A stretch of 64,000 nt of DNA from contig NZ_PHSU01000027.1 in NCBI RefSeq assembly GCF_002814235.1, forward strand, positions 1-64,000. The letters run 5' to 3'. A model generated the notes under the pieces. It was not told the DNA's origin. It was given only the letters and a program-made list of their open reading frames with translations, and did no database searches. The position numbers were made by a program, and so were the translations under genes. Source of the stretch: Pseudomonas sp. QS1027. GTDB taxonomy: Bacteria; Pseudomonadota; Gammaproteobacteria; Pseudomonadales; Pseudomonadaceae. Positions 51,079-60,320 of the stretch are shown piece after piece. The first letter of the stretch is position 1. Each line of letters starts with the position of its first letter.

Positions 51079-51324
51079 GACAAAAAACTCCAATGTGTTT
51101 GATGGGAGCCATTGTCGACACTCAGGACATACTGAGACAAACTCATTTTAATCCAGATGATCACAAATTCTACTCATGATCATAATCCAAGTGAACCCCC
51201 TTCAGATCCAGGTAAACCCGAGAAGCTCGCCACACGCTATATCCTTTACTACATAGCGCCTAATTGCGTAGCTTTAGCGTGCAGCTCATCGTCGAGCCTT
51301 CCCACCAGCGAGCGCGAACGGCCC

Positions 51325-52236
51325 ATGCTCCTTCGTCAACTGACCTACCTCGTGACACTGGCCCAGGAGCGACACTTCGGGCGCGCGGCGGAAAAATGCA
51401 ATGTCTCGCAACCGGCGCTTTCCGGCGCAATCCGCAGTCTCGAACAGGAACTGGGGGTCTCGGTGGTGCAGCGCAGCCGCCGCTTCGAAGGCTTTACCGC
51501 GGATGGCGAACGGGTGCTGGTCTGGGCACGGCGGATCCTTTCCGATTGCGGCTCGATGCGCCAGGAAGTCGGCACCGGGGAACTCAACCCCAGCGGCATC
51601 CTGAGGTTCGGTGCCATTCCCACCACCCTGTCGATGGTGCCCCTGCTTACCGACTTCTGCCTGCGGCCCTATCCGGACATGCGCCATGAGGTCTACACCC
51701 TGGCCAACTCGCAGATGCTGCAAAAAATCTCCAACTTCGAACTGGACCTGGGCATGACCTATCTCTGCGACGGGCGCCTGCGCGAATTCCAGACCCTGCC
51801 ACTGTTCAAGGAGCGTTATGTTCTGATCACCCGCGATGACAGCGACCTGCAAGGTGCCAGCGAACTGTCCTGGAGTGACGTCGCGCGCCTGCCGTTGTGC
51901 CTGCTCACCGCGAACATGCAATGCCGCCAGGGCATCGACGCGGCGTTTGCCGAAGCCGGTGTCGAGGTTTCACCCCGGGTGGAAACCGATTCGATGATGG
52001 TCCTGTATGCCCATGTCCGCTGTTCCGGGCTGTGCAGCGTCGTCCCCCACAGCGCCTTGTCGCTGATTGAAATGCGCCAGGAAATCACCGCCATTCCGAT
52101 CGTCCCGCAACTGCAACGGGAAATCGGCCTGGTGATGCTGCAGCGCGATCCGCAGCCATTGCTGCTGGCATCGGCCCTGGCGATCTTCAGCACCCTGGAC
52201 CTGCAAACCCGCGTCGACGCCTTCCTGCACGGCTGA
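51325..52236 (+). CDS. LysR-family regulator upstream of formate dehydrogenase
   Basis: A 303-residue LysR protein starting MLLRQLTYLVTLAQERHFGRAAEKCNVSQPALSGAIRSLEQELG. It lacks the MetR opening, so it is not the usual divergent metE regulator. It precedes the formate dehydrogenase gene by about 140 bp in the same direction, and LysR proteins of this opening adjoin formate dehydrogenase genes in other pseudomonads (from memory). I start at 51325, at the conserved LysR N-terminus; the frame upstream is not conserved. Confidence 0.85.
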   Translation: MLLRQLTYLVTLAQERHFGRAAEKCNVSQPALSGAIRSLEQELGVSVVQRSRRFEGFTADGERVLVWARRILSDCGSMRQEVGTGELNPSGILRFGAIPTTLSMVPLLTDFCLRPYPDMRHEVYTLANSQMLQKISNFELDLGMTYLCDGRLREFQTLPLFKERYVLITRDDSDLQGASELSWSDVARLPLCLLTANMQCRQGIDAAFAEAGVEVSPRVETDSMMVLYAHVRCSGLCSVVPHSALSLIEMRQEITAIPIVPQLQREIGLVMLQRDPQPLLLASALAIFSTLDLQTRVDAFLHG

Positions 52237-52378
52237 TAACCCACGCTGATCTATAGATCAGTCCAAGCGATTAGCCAGGGCCGCCTCCCCTGCCGGACTA
52301 TGCCGATCGAGCAGCACGAACTGCTCGAACCAGCGCGGTGATCCGTGCTGACCTATTCCAATAAGAGGAAGGTCCCCC

Positions 52379-53578
52379 ATGGCGAAGATTGTATGCGTGC
52401 TCTACGACGACCCCATCACCGGACAACCCGAGACTTATGCCCGAGACGGCCTGCCCACTCTCGAGCGCTACCCTGACGGTCAAACCCTGCCCACCCCGAA
52501 AGCCATCGACTTTGAACCGGGCACACTGCTCGGCAGCGTTTCCGGCGAACTGGGACTGCGTCAATACCTCGAGTCCAATGGCCACACCCTCGTGGTCACG
52601 TCCAGCAAGGACGGCGCCGACAGCGTCCTCGACCGCGAACTGCACGATGCCGAAATCGTGATTTCGCAACCGTTCTGGCCGGCCTACATGACCGCCGAAC
52701 GGATGGACAAGGCACCGAAGCTGAAGATGATCGTCACCGCCGGTATCGGCTCCGATCACACCGACCTGCAAGGCGCCATGGACCGCGGGATCACCGTGGC
52801 CGAAGTGACTTACTGCAACAGCAACAGCGTCGCCGAACACGTGGTGATGAGCGTACTGGCGCTGGTGCGTAACTACCTGCCTTCGCACCAATGGGTGCTC
52901 AAGGGCGGCTGGAACATCGCCGATTGCGTCGCCCGCTCCTACGATGTCGAAGGCATGCACGTGGGCACGGTCGCCGCCGGCCGTATCGGTTTACGCGTCC
53001 TGCGCCTGCTCAAGCCGTTCGACATGCACCTGCACTACATGGATCGCCATCGCCTGCCCGAGGCCGTGGAAAAAGAGCTGAACCTGACTTACCACTCGAC
53101 CCTGGAAAGCCTGGCCAAAGCCTGTGACGTGGTCACTCTCAACTGCCCGCTGCACCCTGAAACCGAGCACATGATCAACGCCGAGTCGCTGAAGCACTTC
53201 AAGCGCGGCGCCTATCTGATCAACACCGCTCGCGGCAAGCTCTGTGATCGGGATGCCATCGCGGCGGCGCTGGAAAGCGGTCAGTTGGCCGGTTACGCCG
53301 GTGACGTCTGGTTCCCGCAACCGGCCCCCGAAGATCACCCTTGGCGCACCATGCCCCACCACGGCATGACCCCGCATATCTCCGGCACCAGCCTGTCGGC
53401 CCAGACCCGTTATGCCGCCGGCACACGGGAAATTCTCGAATGTTATTTCGAGAACCGCCCGATTCGCGACGAGTACCTGATCGTCCAGGGCGGCGAGTTG
53501 GCTGGCGTCGGTGCGCACTCGTACAGCGCGGGCAACGCCACCAAGGGTTCCGAAGAAGCAGAACGCTTCAGGAAATGA
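52379..53578 (+). CDS. fdh: NAD-dependent formate dehydrogenase
   Basis: A 399-residue cytosolic D-2-hydroxyacid-dehydrogenase-fold enzyme that oxidises formate to CO2 with NAD. It matches the well-studied enzyme of Pseudomonas sp. 101: Asn147, Asp222 (NAD selectivity), Arg285, Gln314 and His333 fall at the known active-site positions when counted with the initiator Met. The Rossmann loop is GTVAAGRIG (196-204). It has a short C-terminal extension ending EEAERFRK. The stop overlaps the HPP gene start. Confidence 0.97.
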   Translation: MAKIVCVLYDDPITGQPETYARDGLPTLERYPDGQTLPTPKAIDFEPGTLLGSVSGELGLRQYLESNGHTLVVTSSKDGADSVLDRELHDAEIVISQPFWPAYMTAERMDKAPKLKMIVTAGIGSDHTDLQGAMDRGITVAEVTYCNSNSVAEHVVMSVLALVRNYLPSHQWVLKGGWNIADCVARSYDVEGMHVGTVAAGRIGLRVLRLLKPFDMHLHYMDRHRLPEAVEKELNLTYHSTLESLAKACDVVTLNCPLHPETEHMINAESLKHFKRGAYLINTARGKLCDRDAIAAALESGQLAGYAGDVWFPQPAPEDHPWRTMPHHGMTPHISGTSLSAQTRYAAGTREILECYFENRPIRDEYLIVQGGELAGVGAHSYSAGNATKGSEEAERFRK

Positions 53579-54087
53579 CGTCGACCTCGACAGAAGCGGG
53601 CCAGAAACCTGGCCCCATTCGGCGCCTGCGGGCCCTTTCCCTGCTGTGGATCGGGCTCGGGGCTTTTATCGGACTGGCAGGGCTCGGCGCTATCACCGCC
53701 AGCAGCGGGCAACCCCTGCTGATCGGCTCCTTCGGTGCCAGCGGCGTCCTGCTGTTCGCCTATCCGGAAGGACCCTTTTCCCAGGTCCGCAACGTGATCG
53801 GCGGACATTTTCTGACCTCGCTGGTGGCCCTGACGTGTTTGCAGGTCTTCGGTCCGGGCCTGCTGCCCATGGCCTTCGCCGGTGCCCTGGCGACGGTGTT
53901 GATGGTGGTGACGCGTACCGTTCACCCTCCAGCGGGGGGCAATCCGGTCATCGTCTTCATGACGCAACCCGGCTGGTCATTCCTGCTGCTGCCGACGTTG
54001 GGCGGGGCCTGCTGGCTGATGCTGACGGCCTGGCTGTACTGGAAAGGCATTCGCTGGTTGCAGCAATACCTGGGTGCCCGGGTTTAG
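53575..54087 (+). CDS. HPP family membrane protein
   Basis: A 170-residue protein with four hydrophobic segments and the family motif TRTVHPPAGGNPV. The start ATG overlaps the formate dehydrogenase stop as ATGA, so translation is coupled. HPP proteins from cyanobacteria and chloroplasts have been linked to nitrite transport. Coupling to formate dehydrogenase makes an anion such as formate, nitrite or bicarbonate a plausible substrate here, but that is inference. Confidence 0.85.
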   Translation: MTSTSTEAGQKPGPIRRLRALSLLWIGLGAFIGLAGLGAITASSGQPLLIGSFGASGVLLFAYPEGPFSQVRNVIGGHFLTSLVALTCLQVFGPGLLPMAFAGALATVLMVVTRTVHPPAGGNPVIVFMTQPGWSFLLLPTLGGACWLMLTAWLYWKGIRWLQQYLGARV

Positions 54088-54134
54088 GCTCTACAATAAG
54101 CCCGAACCCGGACCACTCGAAAGGTAGCGCCCCG

Positions 54135-55022
54135 ATGGAACGTCTCACCGCGAAAGACTTTGCCCCTGAACTGCTTGAGCTGTACGACTACTATGTCCAC
54201 GGCAAGATCAACCGCCGGGAGTTTCTCGATCGTGCGGCAAAGTTCACCCTCGGTGGCCTGGCCGCCAGCAGCCTGCTGGCGGCTCTGAGCCCGAATTATG
54301 CGCTGGCCGAGCAGGTGCCGTTTACCGACCCGGATATCATCGCCGAATACATCACCTACCCTTCCCCCAAAGGCAACGGGCAAGTACGTGCCTATCAGGT
54401 GCGTCCGGCCAAGGCCAGTGGCAAGGTGCCGGCAGTGGTGGTCGTGCATGAAAACCGCGGCCTCAATCCCTACATCGAAGACGTGGCCCGGCGCGTGGCC
54501 AAGGCCGGATTTATCGCCCTGGCCCCGGATGGCCTGTCATCGGTCGGCGGCTATCCCGGCAATGACGAAAAAGGCCGGGAGCTGCAACTGACCGTTGACC
54601 CGGAAAAGCTCATGAATGACTTTTTCGCCGCCATCGAATGGTTGATGCAACACGACAGCACCACCGGCAAAGTCGGCATCACCGGCTTCTGCTATGGCGG
54701 CGGAGTCGCCAATGCCGCCGCCGTGGCCTATCCGGAACTCAGCGCCGCCGTGCCCTTCTATGGCCGTCAGCCAAAGGCCGAAGAGGTGGTACGAATCAAG
54801 GCGCCCTTGCTGCTGCACTACGCCGAACTGGACAAGGCCATCACCGACGGTTGGCCCGCCTATGAGCAGGCCCTGAAAGCCGCCGGCAAAGTCTATGAAG
54901 CGCATATCTACGCCGGGGTTAACCACGGATTCCACAACGACTCCACACCGAGGTATGACGAGGCGGCCGCCAAGCTGGCCTGGGACCGGACCCTGGGATG
55001 GTTTCGGCGCTACCTGGTCTGA
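54135..55022 (+). CDS. Tat-exported dienelactone hydrolase-family protein
   Basis: A 295-residue protein with a twin-arginine-like leader NRREFLDRAAKF and a hydrophobic stretch (LGGLAASSLLAALSPNYALA) around residues 35-55. An alpha/beta-hydrolase domain follows: HENRG (catalytic-triad Glu), nucleophile Cys in GFCYGG, AELD and NHGFHND. This is a YghX/YghX-like dienelactone hydrolase layout. It probably hydrolyses a small ester or lactone in the periplasm. It follows the HPP gene after about 47 bp and may be in the same operon. Confidence 0.88.
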   Translation: MERLTAKDFAPELLELYDYYVHGKINRREFLDRAAKFTLGGLAASSLLAALSPNYALAEQVPFTDPDIIAEYITYPSPKGNGQVRAYQVRPAKASGKVPAVVVVHENRGLNPYIEDVARRVAKAGFIALAPDGLSSVGGYPGNDEKGRELQLTVDPEKLMNDFFAAIEWLMQHDSTTGKVGITGFCYGGGVANAAAVAYPELSAAVPFYGRQPKAEEVVRIKAPLLLHYAELDKAITDGWPAYEQALKAAGKVYEAHIYAGVNHGFHNDSTPRYDEAAAKLAWDRTLGWFRRYLV

Positions 55023-55103
55023 CCCGGAAAGCGCCGCGCCCCTGTAGGAGCACAAAAGGACCTGGCCTTTTCAACCGATTGTGCGACACGCCCCTAGCGC
55101 CGC

Positions 55104-55187
55104 CTATGTCGGAGAAATCGTGGCCAGGAGGCCAATCGCAATTGTCAGTATGAGAAATCCACCCAGGAACATCGCCATCTTGGCCAT
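55104..55187 (-). CDS. 27-residue single-helix membrane protein
   Basis: A very short frame, MAKMAMFLGGFLILTIAIGL followed by LATISPT, with a strong GAGGAGG nine bases before the ATG. The whole peptide is one hydrophobic helix with a short basic N-terminus, so it should be an inner-membrane miniprotein. Strong Shine-Dalgarno placement and clean topology support it. Too short to assign a family; function unknown. Confidence 0.55.
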   Translation of the reverse strand: MAKMAMFLGGFLILTIAIGLLATISPT

Positions 55188-55379
55188 AAGGCCTCCTCAA
55201 CTATAAGGTCAGCGCATAACGCGGATTGCGTAATGAGTTTACGGAGCAGAGCAAACAGAGGTCCGTGGCCCGGCATCACAGGCTGTAGCCCCGGGCATCT
55301 GCAGAAGGCTGATCCGTAGGTTCATTGTCGGTCGTGGGCCGAATACATTACAGAGGCAGATGACGATGAAAAATACGGA

Positions 55380-56711
55380 TCAGAACAACGGCCCGAGCAG
55401 CCGTTGCACTTTCACCAGTGCAACCCGAAGGGTCTCCATGTCCACGGAACCCAACGCCAGGCGGATCGCATGGGGCACATGTACGGAGGTCGCGAAAGGC
55501 TCGGCGGTGGACACTGAAATCTGCTCGCGCATCAGCGCCATGGCGATCTGATCGGCCCGTACCTCTTCCGGCAGGGGCAACCAGAGAAAGAACGAAGACG
55601 GATAGCGAACGCTGCGCAGGCCGGCCAGCAACTCGTCGGCCAGGGCCTGCCTGGCCTGGGCGTCCTTGCGCTTTTGCACCTCGAGCCTGGCGACGGTGCC
55701 ATCCTCGATCCAGGCGGTGGCAATCGCCGTCAACACCCCCGGGGTGTTCCAGGTGGTCGCCCGGATGGTGCGCTCCAGAGCCGCCACCCGTGGAAGCGGC
55801 GCCGCGACAAATCCCACCCGCAAGCCTGCGGCCACGCTTTTGGACAGGCCGGAAACGTAGAGGGTCCGCTCCGGCGCCAGTTCGGCTAACGGCGGCGGCG
55901 CTTTCTCCGCCAGGTACGCGTAGGCCGCATCCTCGATAATCAACAGATCATGCTGACGTGCAATCGATACCAGTTTTTCACGCTGATCGGCTGCCATCAC
56001 CCAGCCCATCGGGTTGTGCAGGGTCGGCATGCTGTAGACGGCACGCACCGGGCGGCTGCGGCAGAGCTGTTCCAGGGCATCGAGATCCGGCCCCTGGTCG
56101 GTAACGGGAATCGGCACTATTTCAAGGTGCAGCGCCTGCGCCAACACCTTGAATCCCGGGTAGGTCAAGGCATCCGCGGCGATCACATCGCCGGGTTGCA
56201 GGAACGCCATCAGGATCACCGTCAAACCATGCTGGGCACCGCTGACAATCAGCACCTGCTCGGCCGACACCCTCAGCCCCCGCGCCGCCAGGTGACGGGC
56301 GACCGCTGCCCGTTCGTGCAGACGCCCGGCATGGGGGTGATAGCGCAGCAAGGACTCCAGGTCGCCGGACAACGCCAACTGGCGCAAGGCCGTGCGCAAC
56401 TGCTCGGCCTGTCCCGGCGACGAGGGATAGTTGAAATTGAGATCGACCATCCCCCGGGCAACGTCGGGCTGGTCGATACCCAGGCCGGAGGGCAGCGACG
56501 TCTCCCGGACAAAGGTGCCGCGCCCCGTTTCCCCGCTGACCAGGCCCATGGCTTCAAGCTCCCCATAGACCCGGCTGGCCGTCACCAGGGCCAGACCATG
56601 GGTGGCGGCCAACTGGCGATGGGTGGGCAAGCGAGCGCCAGGCGGCAAGCGGCCCGAGCGGATATCGGCAGCAAAAACGTCAACCAGTGATTTGTACCGG
56701 GAACGAGGCAT
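55380..56711 (-). CDS. MocR-type GntR/aminotransferase regulator
   Basis: A 443-residue MocR/PdxR-type regulator. Residues about 1-70 are a GntR winged helix (YKSLVDVFAADIRSGRLPPGARLPTHRQLAATHGLALVTASRVYGELEAMGLV). The rest is a fold-type I aminotransferase domain with the PLP lysine in VSGLSKSVAAGLRVGF and YSMPTLHNPMG. It is divergent from an EamA exporter with about 93 bp between, and is the likely regulator of that gene. ATG 56711 gives the standard N-terminus MPRSRYKSLV. Confidence 0.92.
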   Translation of the reverse strand: MPRSRYKSLVDVFAADIRSGRLPPGARLPTHRQLAATHGLALVTASRVYGELEAMGLVSGETGRGTFVRETSLPSGLGIDQPDVARGMVDLNFNYPSSPGQAEQLRTALRQLALSGDLESLLRYHPHAGRLHERAAVARHLAARGLRVSAEQVLIVSGAQHGLTVILMAFLQPGDVIAADALTYPGFKVLAQALHLEIVPIPVTDQGPDLDALEQLCRSRPVRAVYSMPTLHNPMGWVMAADQREKLVSIARQHDLLIIEDAAYAYLAEKAPPPLAELAPERTLYVSGLSKSVAAGLRVGFVAAPLPRVAALERTIRATTWNTPGVLTAIATAWIEDGTVARLEVQKRKDAQARQALADELLAGLRSVRYPSSFFLWLPLPEEVRADQIAMALMREQISVSTAEPFATSVHVPHAIRLALGSVDMETLRVALVKVQRLLGPLF

Positions 56712-56804
56712 GGGGCAGATGTATCCATGACAATATTTTGATTGTATCAATACTCAGTCATAGCATGCGCCTCAAGCAACCCGAACCTTGAGCGTGAAGA
56801 GAAA

Positions 56805-57701
56805 ATGGAACGAGCCTCGCCCCTGAACACCCCGGCGATCGCCAGCAGCGCCCGTGGCTGGCTCAATGGATTTATCGGTGTATTGATCTTCAGCGGCTCG
56901 CTGCCCGCGACACGGGTGGCGGTCCTGGAGTTCAACCCGGTGTTTCTGACCGTCGCTCGGGCGAGCATTGCCGGGGTGCTGGCGCTATGCCTGCTGTTGC
57001 TGTTCAGGGAAAAGCGCCCTGCCCGCAGCCAACTGCTTTCCCTGGTGGTGGTGGCCATCGGCGTGGTGCTCGGCTTTCCATTGTTGACAGCGCTGGCCTT
57101 GCAGTACGTGACCTCGGCGCACTCGATTGTTTTCCTCGGTTTGTTGCCGCTGGCGACCGCCGTCTTCGGTGTCCTGCGCGGTGGCGAACGGCCGCGGCCG
57201 GTGTTCTGGTTCTTTTCCGTGCTGGGCAGTCTGCTGGTGGTGGGGTTCGCCGTGTCCCAGGGGCTGAGCGCCTCGCCCCGGGGCGATCTCCTGATGCTGC
57301 TGGCGGTGCTGGTCTGCGGCCTGGGTTATGCCGAAGGGGCGAAACTCTCCCGGACGCTGGGAGGTTGGCAGGTGATTTCCTGGGCGCTGGTCCTGTCGCT
57401 ACCGGTGATGCTCGTGCTGACGGGGTTGCTGGCACCCGCCTCGTTCACGGGGATCAGCACACCGGCCTGGTTGAGCCTGGCGTATGTCTCGCTGTTCAGC
57501 ATGCTGATCGGTTTTGTTTTCTGGTATCGCGGACTGGCCCAGGGCGGCATTGCCGCCGTGGGCCAGTTGCAGCTTTTGCAGCCGTTTTTCGGCCTGGCCC
57601 TGGCGGCGACTTTACTGCACGAGCACGTCAGCCTGGGCATGCTGGGGGTCACGGTGGCCGTGATCCTCTGCGTGGCCGGCGCAAGGAAATGCTCAAGGTA
57701 G
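56805..57701 (+). CDS. EamA/DMT-family transporter
   Basis: A 298-residue membrane protein with ten hydrophobic segments in two EamA repeats. Features are SGSLPATRVAVLEFNPVFLTVARASIAGVLAL in repeat 1 and FSMLIGFVFWYRGLAQGGIAAVGQLQLLQPFFGLALAATLLHE in repeat 2. ATG 56805 is chosen for its GAAGAG leader and the usual N-terminus. MocR-EamA divergent pairs generally export a PLP-binding-domain ligand such as an amino acid. Confidence 0.9.
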   Translation: MERASPLNTPAIASSARGWLNGFIGVLIFSGSLPATRVAVLEFNPVFLTVARASIAGVLALCLLLLFREKRPARSQLLSLVVVAIGVVLGFPLLTALALQYVTSAHSIVFLGLLPLATAVFGVLRGGERPRPVFWFFSVLGSLLVVGFAVSQGLSASPRGDLLMLLAVLVCGLGYAEGAKLSRTLGGWQVISWALVLSLPVMLVLTGLLAPASFTGISTPAWLSLAYVSLFSMLIGFVFWYRGLAQGGIAAVGQLQLLQPFFGLALAATLLHEHVSLGMLGVTVAVILCVAGARKCSR

Positions 57702-57715
57702 GCCAGGCTATCGCC

Positions 57716-58984
57716 CTACCCCCAGCGCTTGAACAGCACGCTGGCATTGACCCCACCAAAACCGAAGCCATTGGAGAGCGCATACTCCATGGGCAACGGC
57801 CGGGCCTGACCACGAATCAGATCAAGACCTTCGGCGAGCTCATCGGGGTTATCCAGATTGAGCGTCGCCGGCGCCACCTGATCACGCAATGCCAGAATCG
57901 TGAAGATCGCCTCGATCCCTCCCGCAGCACCCAACAGATGCCCGGTGGCGGATTTGGTCGAACTGATGGCCGGACCGCCCGCTGTCCCGAACACCGCCTT
58001 GATCGCCGCCAACTCACCCTTGTCGCCCACCGGCGTCGAGGTCGCGTGCGCATTCAGGTGCTGGACCTGGGACGGCTCGATACCGGCCTGGCGCAGTGCC
58101 TGCTGCATGGCGCGACGAGCACCATCGCCATCTTCCGGGCCGGCCGTCATGTGGTAGGCGTCGGAACTGGTGCCATAACCCACCAACTCGGCGAGCGGTT
58201 TGGCACCGCGCGCCAGGGCATGCTCCAACTCCTCGATCACCAACAGGCCGGCGCCCTCTCCCATGACAAAACCATCGCGAGCCTGATCGAAGGGTCGGGA
58301 GGCGAGCTGCGGCGTCTCGTTGTAATCACTTGAAAGTGCCCGGGCCGCCGCGAACCCGGCCAGACTGACCCGGTGGATACACGCTTCCGCGCCACCGCAG
58401 ACCGCCACATCGATCTCCCCCGCACGGATCATCCGGGCCGCATCGCCGATGGCCTGGACGCCGGCGGCACAGGCGGTCACCGGAGAACCCAGTGGCCCCT
58501 TGAGACCGTAGCGGATCGAGACGTGACCGGCCGCCATATTGCTGAGAAACGAAGGAATGGTGAACGGCGACAGACGCTTCGGTCCCTTGCTGTCCGTGGT
58601 GCGCACCGCTTCGGCAATGGCGGGAAAACCACCGACACCCGAGGCAATGATGGTTGCCGTGCGTTCCTGCGCCTGCGGAGAGTCAGGAGCCCAGCCGGCC
58701 TGGGCCAAGGCTTCATCCGCCGCCGCCAGGGCGAACAGGATGAAGCGGTCCATCTTGCGCTGCTCCTTGGCGGACAGCAGTTGATCCGGATCGAAGCCGG
58801 CTTCCGGGTCCTGGGCACGGTCCTGGACCTGGCCGCCGATACTGATCGACAGGTCGCCGATCAACTCCGCCGGCAACTGTCGGATACCGGACTGTCCGGC
58901 CAGCAGGCGCTGCCAGACCTGTTCGACTCCACAGCCCAACGGGGTCAGTGCGCCCATGCCGGTGACGACGATGCGTTTACTCAT
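57716..58984 (-). CDS. fabF: FabF-like beta-ketoacyl-ACP synthase II
   Basis: A 422-residue condensing enzyme with Cys172 (VTACAAG), His313 (NAHATSTPVGD), Lys344 and His349 (SSTKSATGHLLG), the expected catalytic residues. It elongates acyl chains by decarboxylative condensation with malonyl-ACP. No acpP or fabG gene is beside it, so it is probably a second, accessory FabF. It is divergent from the HxlR-family gene (114 bp between the starts). Confidence 0.9.
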   Translation of the reverse strand: MSKRIVVTGMGALTPLGCGVEQVWQRLLAGQSGIRQLPAELIGDLSISIGGQVQDRAQDPEAGFDPDQLLSAKEQRKMDRFILFALAAADEALAQAGWAPDSPQAQERTATIIASGVGGFPAIAEAVRTTDSKGPKRLSPFTIPSFLSNMAAGHVSIRYGLKGPLGSPVTACAAGVQAIGDAARMIRAGEIDVAVCGGAEACIHRVSLAGFAAARALSSDYNETPQLASRPFDQARDGFVMGEGAGLLVIEELEHALARGAKPLAELVGYGTSSDAYHMTAGPEDGDGARRAMQQALRQAGIEPSQVQHLNAHATSTPVGDKGELAAIKAVFGTAGGPAISSTKSATGHLLGAAGGIEAIFTILALRDQVAPATLNLDNPDELAEGLDLIRGQARPLPMEYALSNGFGFGGVNASVLFKRWG

Positions 58985-59098
58985 GACGATCCAACTCCTT
59001 CCGTTTCTTGAGTGAGGTAATGGCTTGTGGACGCTACTATCATCATGAAAGTAACATACCTGCCTCACAAATATCCGAGCGCCCCGACAGGAGCCACC

Positions 59099-59572
59099 AT
59101 GCAACGCAAAACCCTGAGCCATGCCGAATGCCCGGTTGCCCGCAGCCTTGAGCGGGTAGGCGAGTGGTGGAATATCCTGATCATGCGCGACGCCCTGCAT
59201 GGTCTGAAGCGCTTCGACGAATTCTCCCGCAGCCTGGAAATTGCCCCTAACATGCTGACCCGGCGCCTGAATGCACTGGTGGAGGCGGGCCTGCTCGAAC
59301 GCGTGCCCTACAGCCAGCGTCCGCTGCGCCATGAATATGTGCCGACCGCCAAGGGCGAGGATTTTCGCGTGGTGCTGATGGCGTTTGTCGAATGGGGCAA
59401 TCGCCATTACGCGCCGGAAGGCGAAAGCGTGCAGATCGTCGAACGCGAGAGCGGACGACCGTTGCAATTGATGATGGCGGATATCGCCGATGGGCGTGCG
59501 GTACCGTTGAACCGCAGCACAGTGCAGGCCGGGCCGGCGGCCAGTGAGCAGATGCGTCAGCGGCTGGGATGA
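59099..59572 (+). CDS. HxlR-family transcriptional regulator
   Basis: A 157-residue winged-helix protein with HxlR features: CPVARSLERVGEWWNILIMRDALHGLKRFDEFSRSLEIAPNMLTRRLNALVEAGLLERVPY...HEYVPTAKG. The cysteine in AECPVARSL is the position sensed in some redox-active HxlR proteins. ATG 59099 is preferred over one 72 bases upstream because HxlR proteins begin close to the CPVARSL block. Its divergent neighbour is the FabF-like gene, a likely target. Confidence 0.9.
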   Translation: MQRKTLSHAECPVARSLERVGEWWNILIMRDALHGLKRFDEFSRSLEIAPNMLTRRLNALVEAGLLERVPYSQRPLRHEYVPTAKGEDFRVVLMAFVEWGNRHYAPEGESVQIVERESGRPLQLMMADIADGRAVPLNRSTVQAGPAASEQMRQRLG

Positions 59573-59593
59573 TCTGAGGTACGAGAAGGAAAA

Positions 59594-59668
59594 TGGCAGG
59601 GGCGGCTGGATTCGAACCAACGCATGGCAGGATCAAAACCTGCTGCCTTACCGCTTGGCGACGCCCCT
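59594..59668 (-). tRNA. tRNA-Gln (anticodon TTG)
   Basis: On the minus strand the gene folds as a complete cloverleaf: acceptor AGGGGCG / CGCCCCT, D-arm with GCC...GGC, anticodon arm GCAGG-TTTTGAT-CCTGC with TTG at positions 34-36, T-arm GTTGG-TTCGAAT-CCAGC, discriminator G and encoded CCA. Confidence 0.95.
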
Positions 59669-59819
59669 GTAGCTGTTGCGACGAGTGCTGAACACTCGCT
59701 TGTTGATCTTGCAGCTTGCGAACCCGAGAAGGGTCACTGCAGGAGTGCGCGGAAATTTATCAACTTTCGCAGCGTCTGGGAAGTCCCAAGGCGAACAAAT
59801 TTGTTTTAAAAACAGCTAC

Positions 59820-60320
59820 TTATTCTTGACCTCGGTCGGCCACCGTCCGTTTGAGCTTTCTGAACGCCTGTGGCTCCCGGACACGCATGGCCAGCAGCAG
59901 CGCCGTGCCGCGTTTCTCGGACAAGGGTGCGCTCAGGGATTCGCTATGAAGCGCTGCCAGTTTGCCGCGCAACCTGTGCATTTCGACCTGCAACTGGGCG
60001 TACGCGGCCTTCGTCAACATGCCATGGGCAAAGTCCAGGGTCTCGTCGGCAACGTCGAAGCGGCTTGCCATAAAATCGGGTAGCCCCCGCTGTACAAAGA
60101 AGTGCCGGATAGGTCCGTCCGGCAGCCAGTCAAAATCCCGTGCGACCAGCAGCCTGATTCGGTTTCCCGGCTTCAGGTCAGCCAGGCCCATCCGCTCCAG
60201 TACCAGCAGGTGCTTGATGCACTCGGCTTTCGACAGGTGATAGGCCGACACCATGTCTTCCAGCGACCATTGATTCAACGCACAGACGGCCGGGCCATAG
60301 CTGGAACCGTGCTCATTCAA
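59820..60320 (-). pseudogene. Transcriptional regulator fragment (C-terminal half)
   Basis: A 166-codon frame reads CALNQWSLEDMVSAYHLSKAECIKHLLVLERMGLADLKPGNRIRLLVARDFDWLPDGPIRHFF and so on. From memory this matches the C-terminal two thirds of Pseudomonas XRE-type regulators that carry an HTH at residues 1-70. Here there is only a TTG start next to a stop (TTGA), and the reading frame just upstream is a different one (ending CDVRDDVLISDFD). No HTH is present, so it is probably a broken gene. Start and identity are uncertain. Confidence 0.5.

Noticed and set aside
55041..55065. CCCTGTAGGAGC as a full REP element
   Set aside because: Only one half of the usual Pseudomonas palindrome is present and no hairpin forms.
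58985..59620. N-terminal extension of the FabF-like gene back to 59620
   Set aside because: It would run through the HxlR gene. The true FabF start (MSKRIVVTGMGALTPLG) is at 58984.
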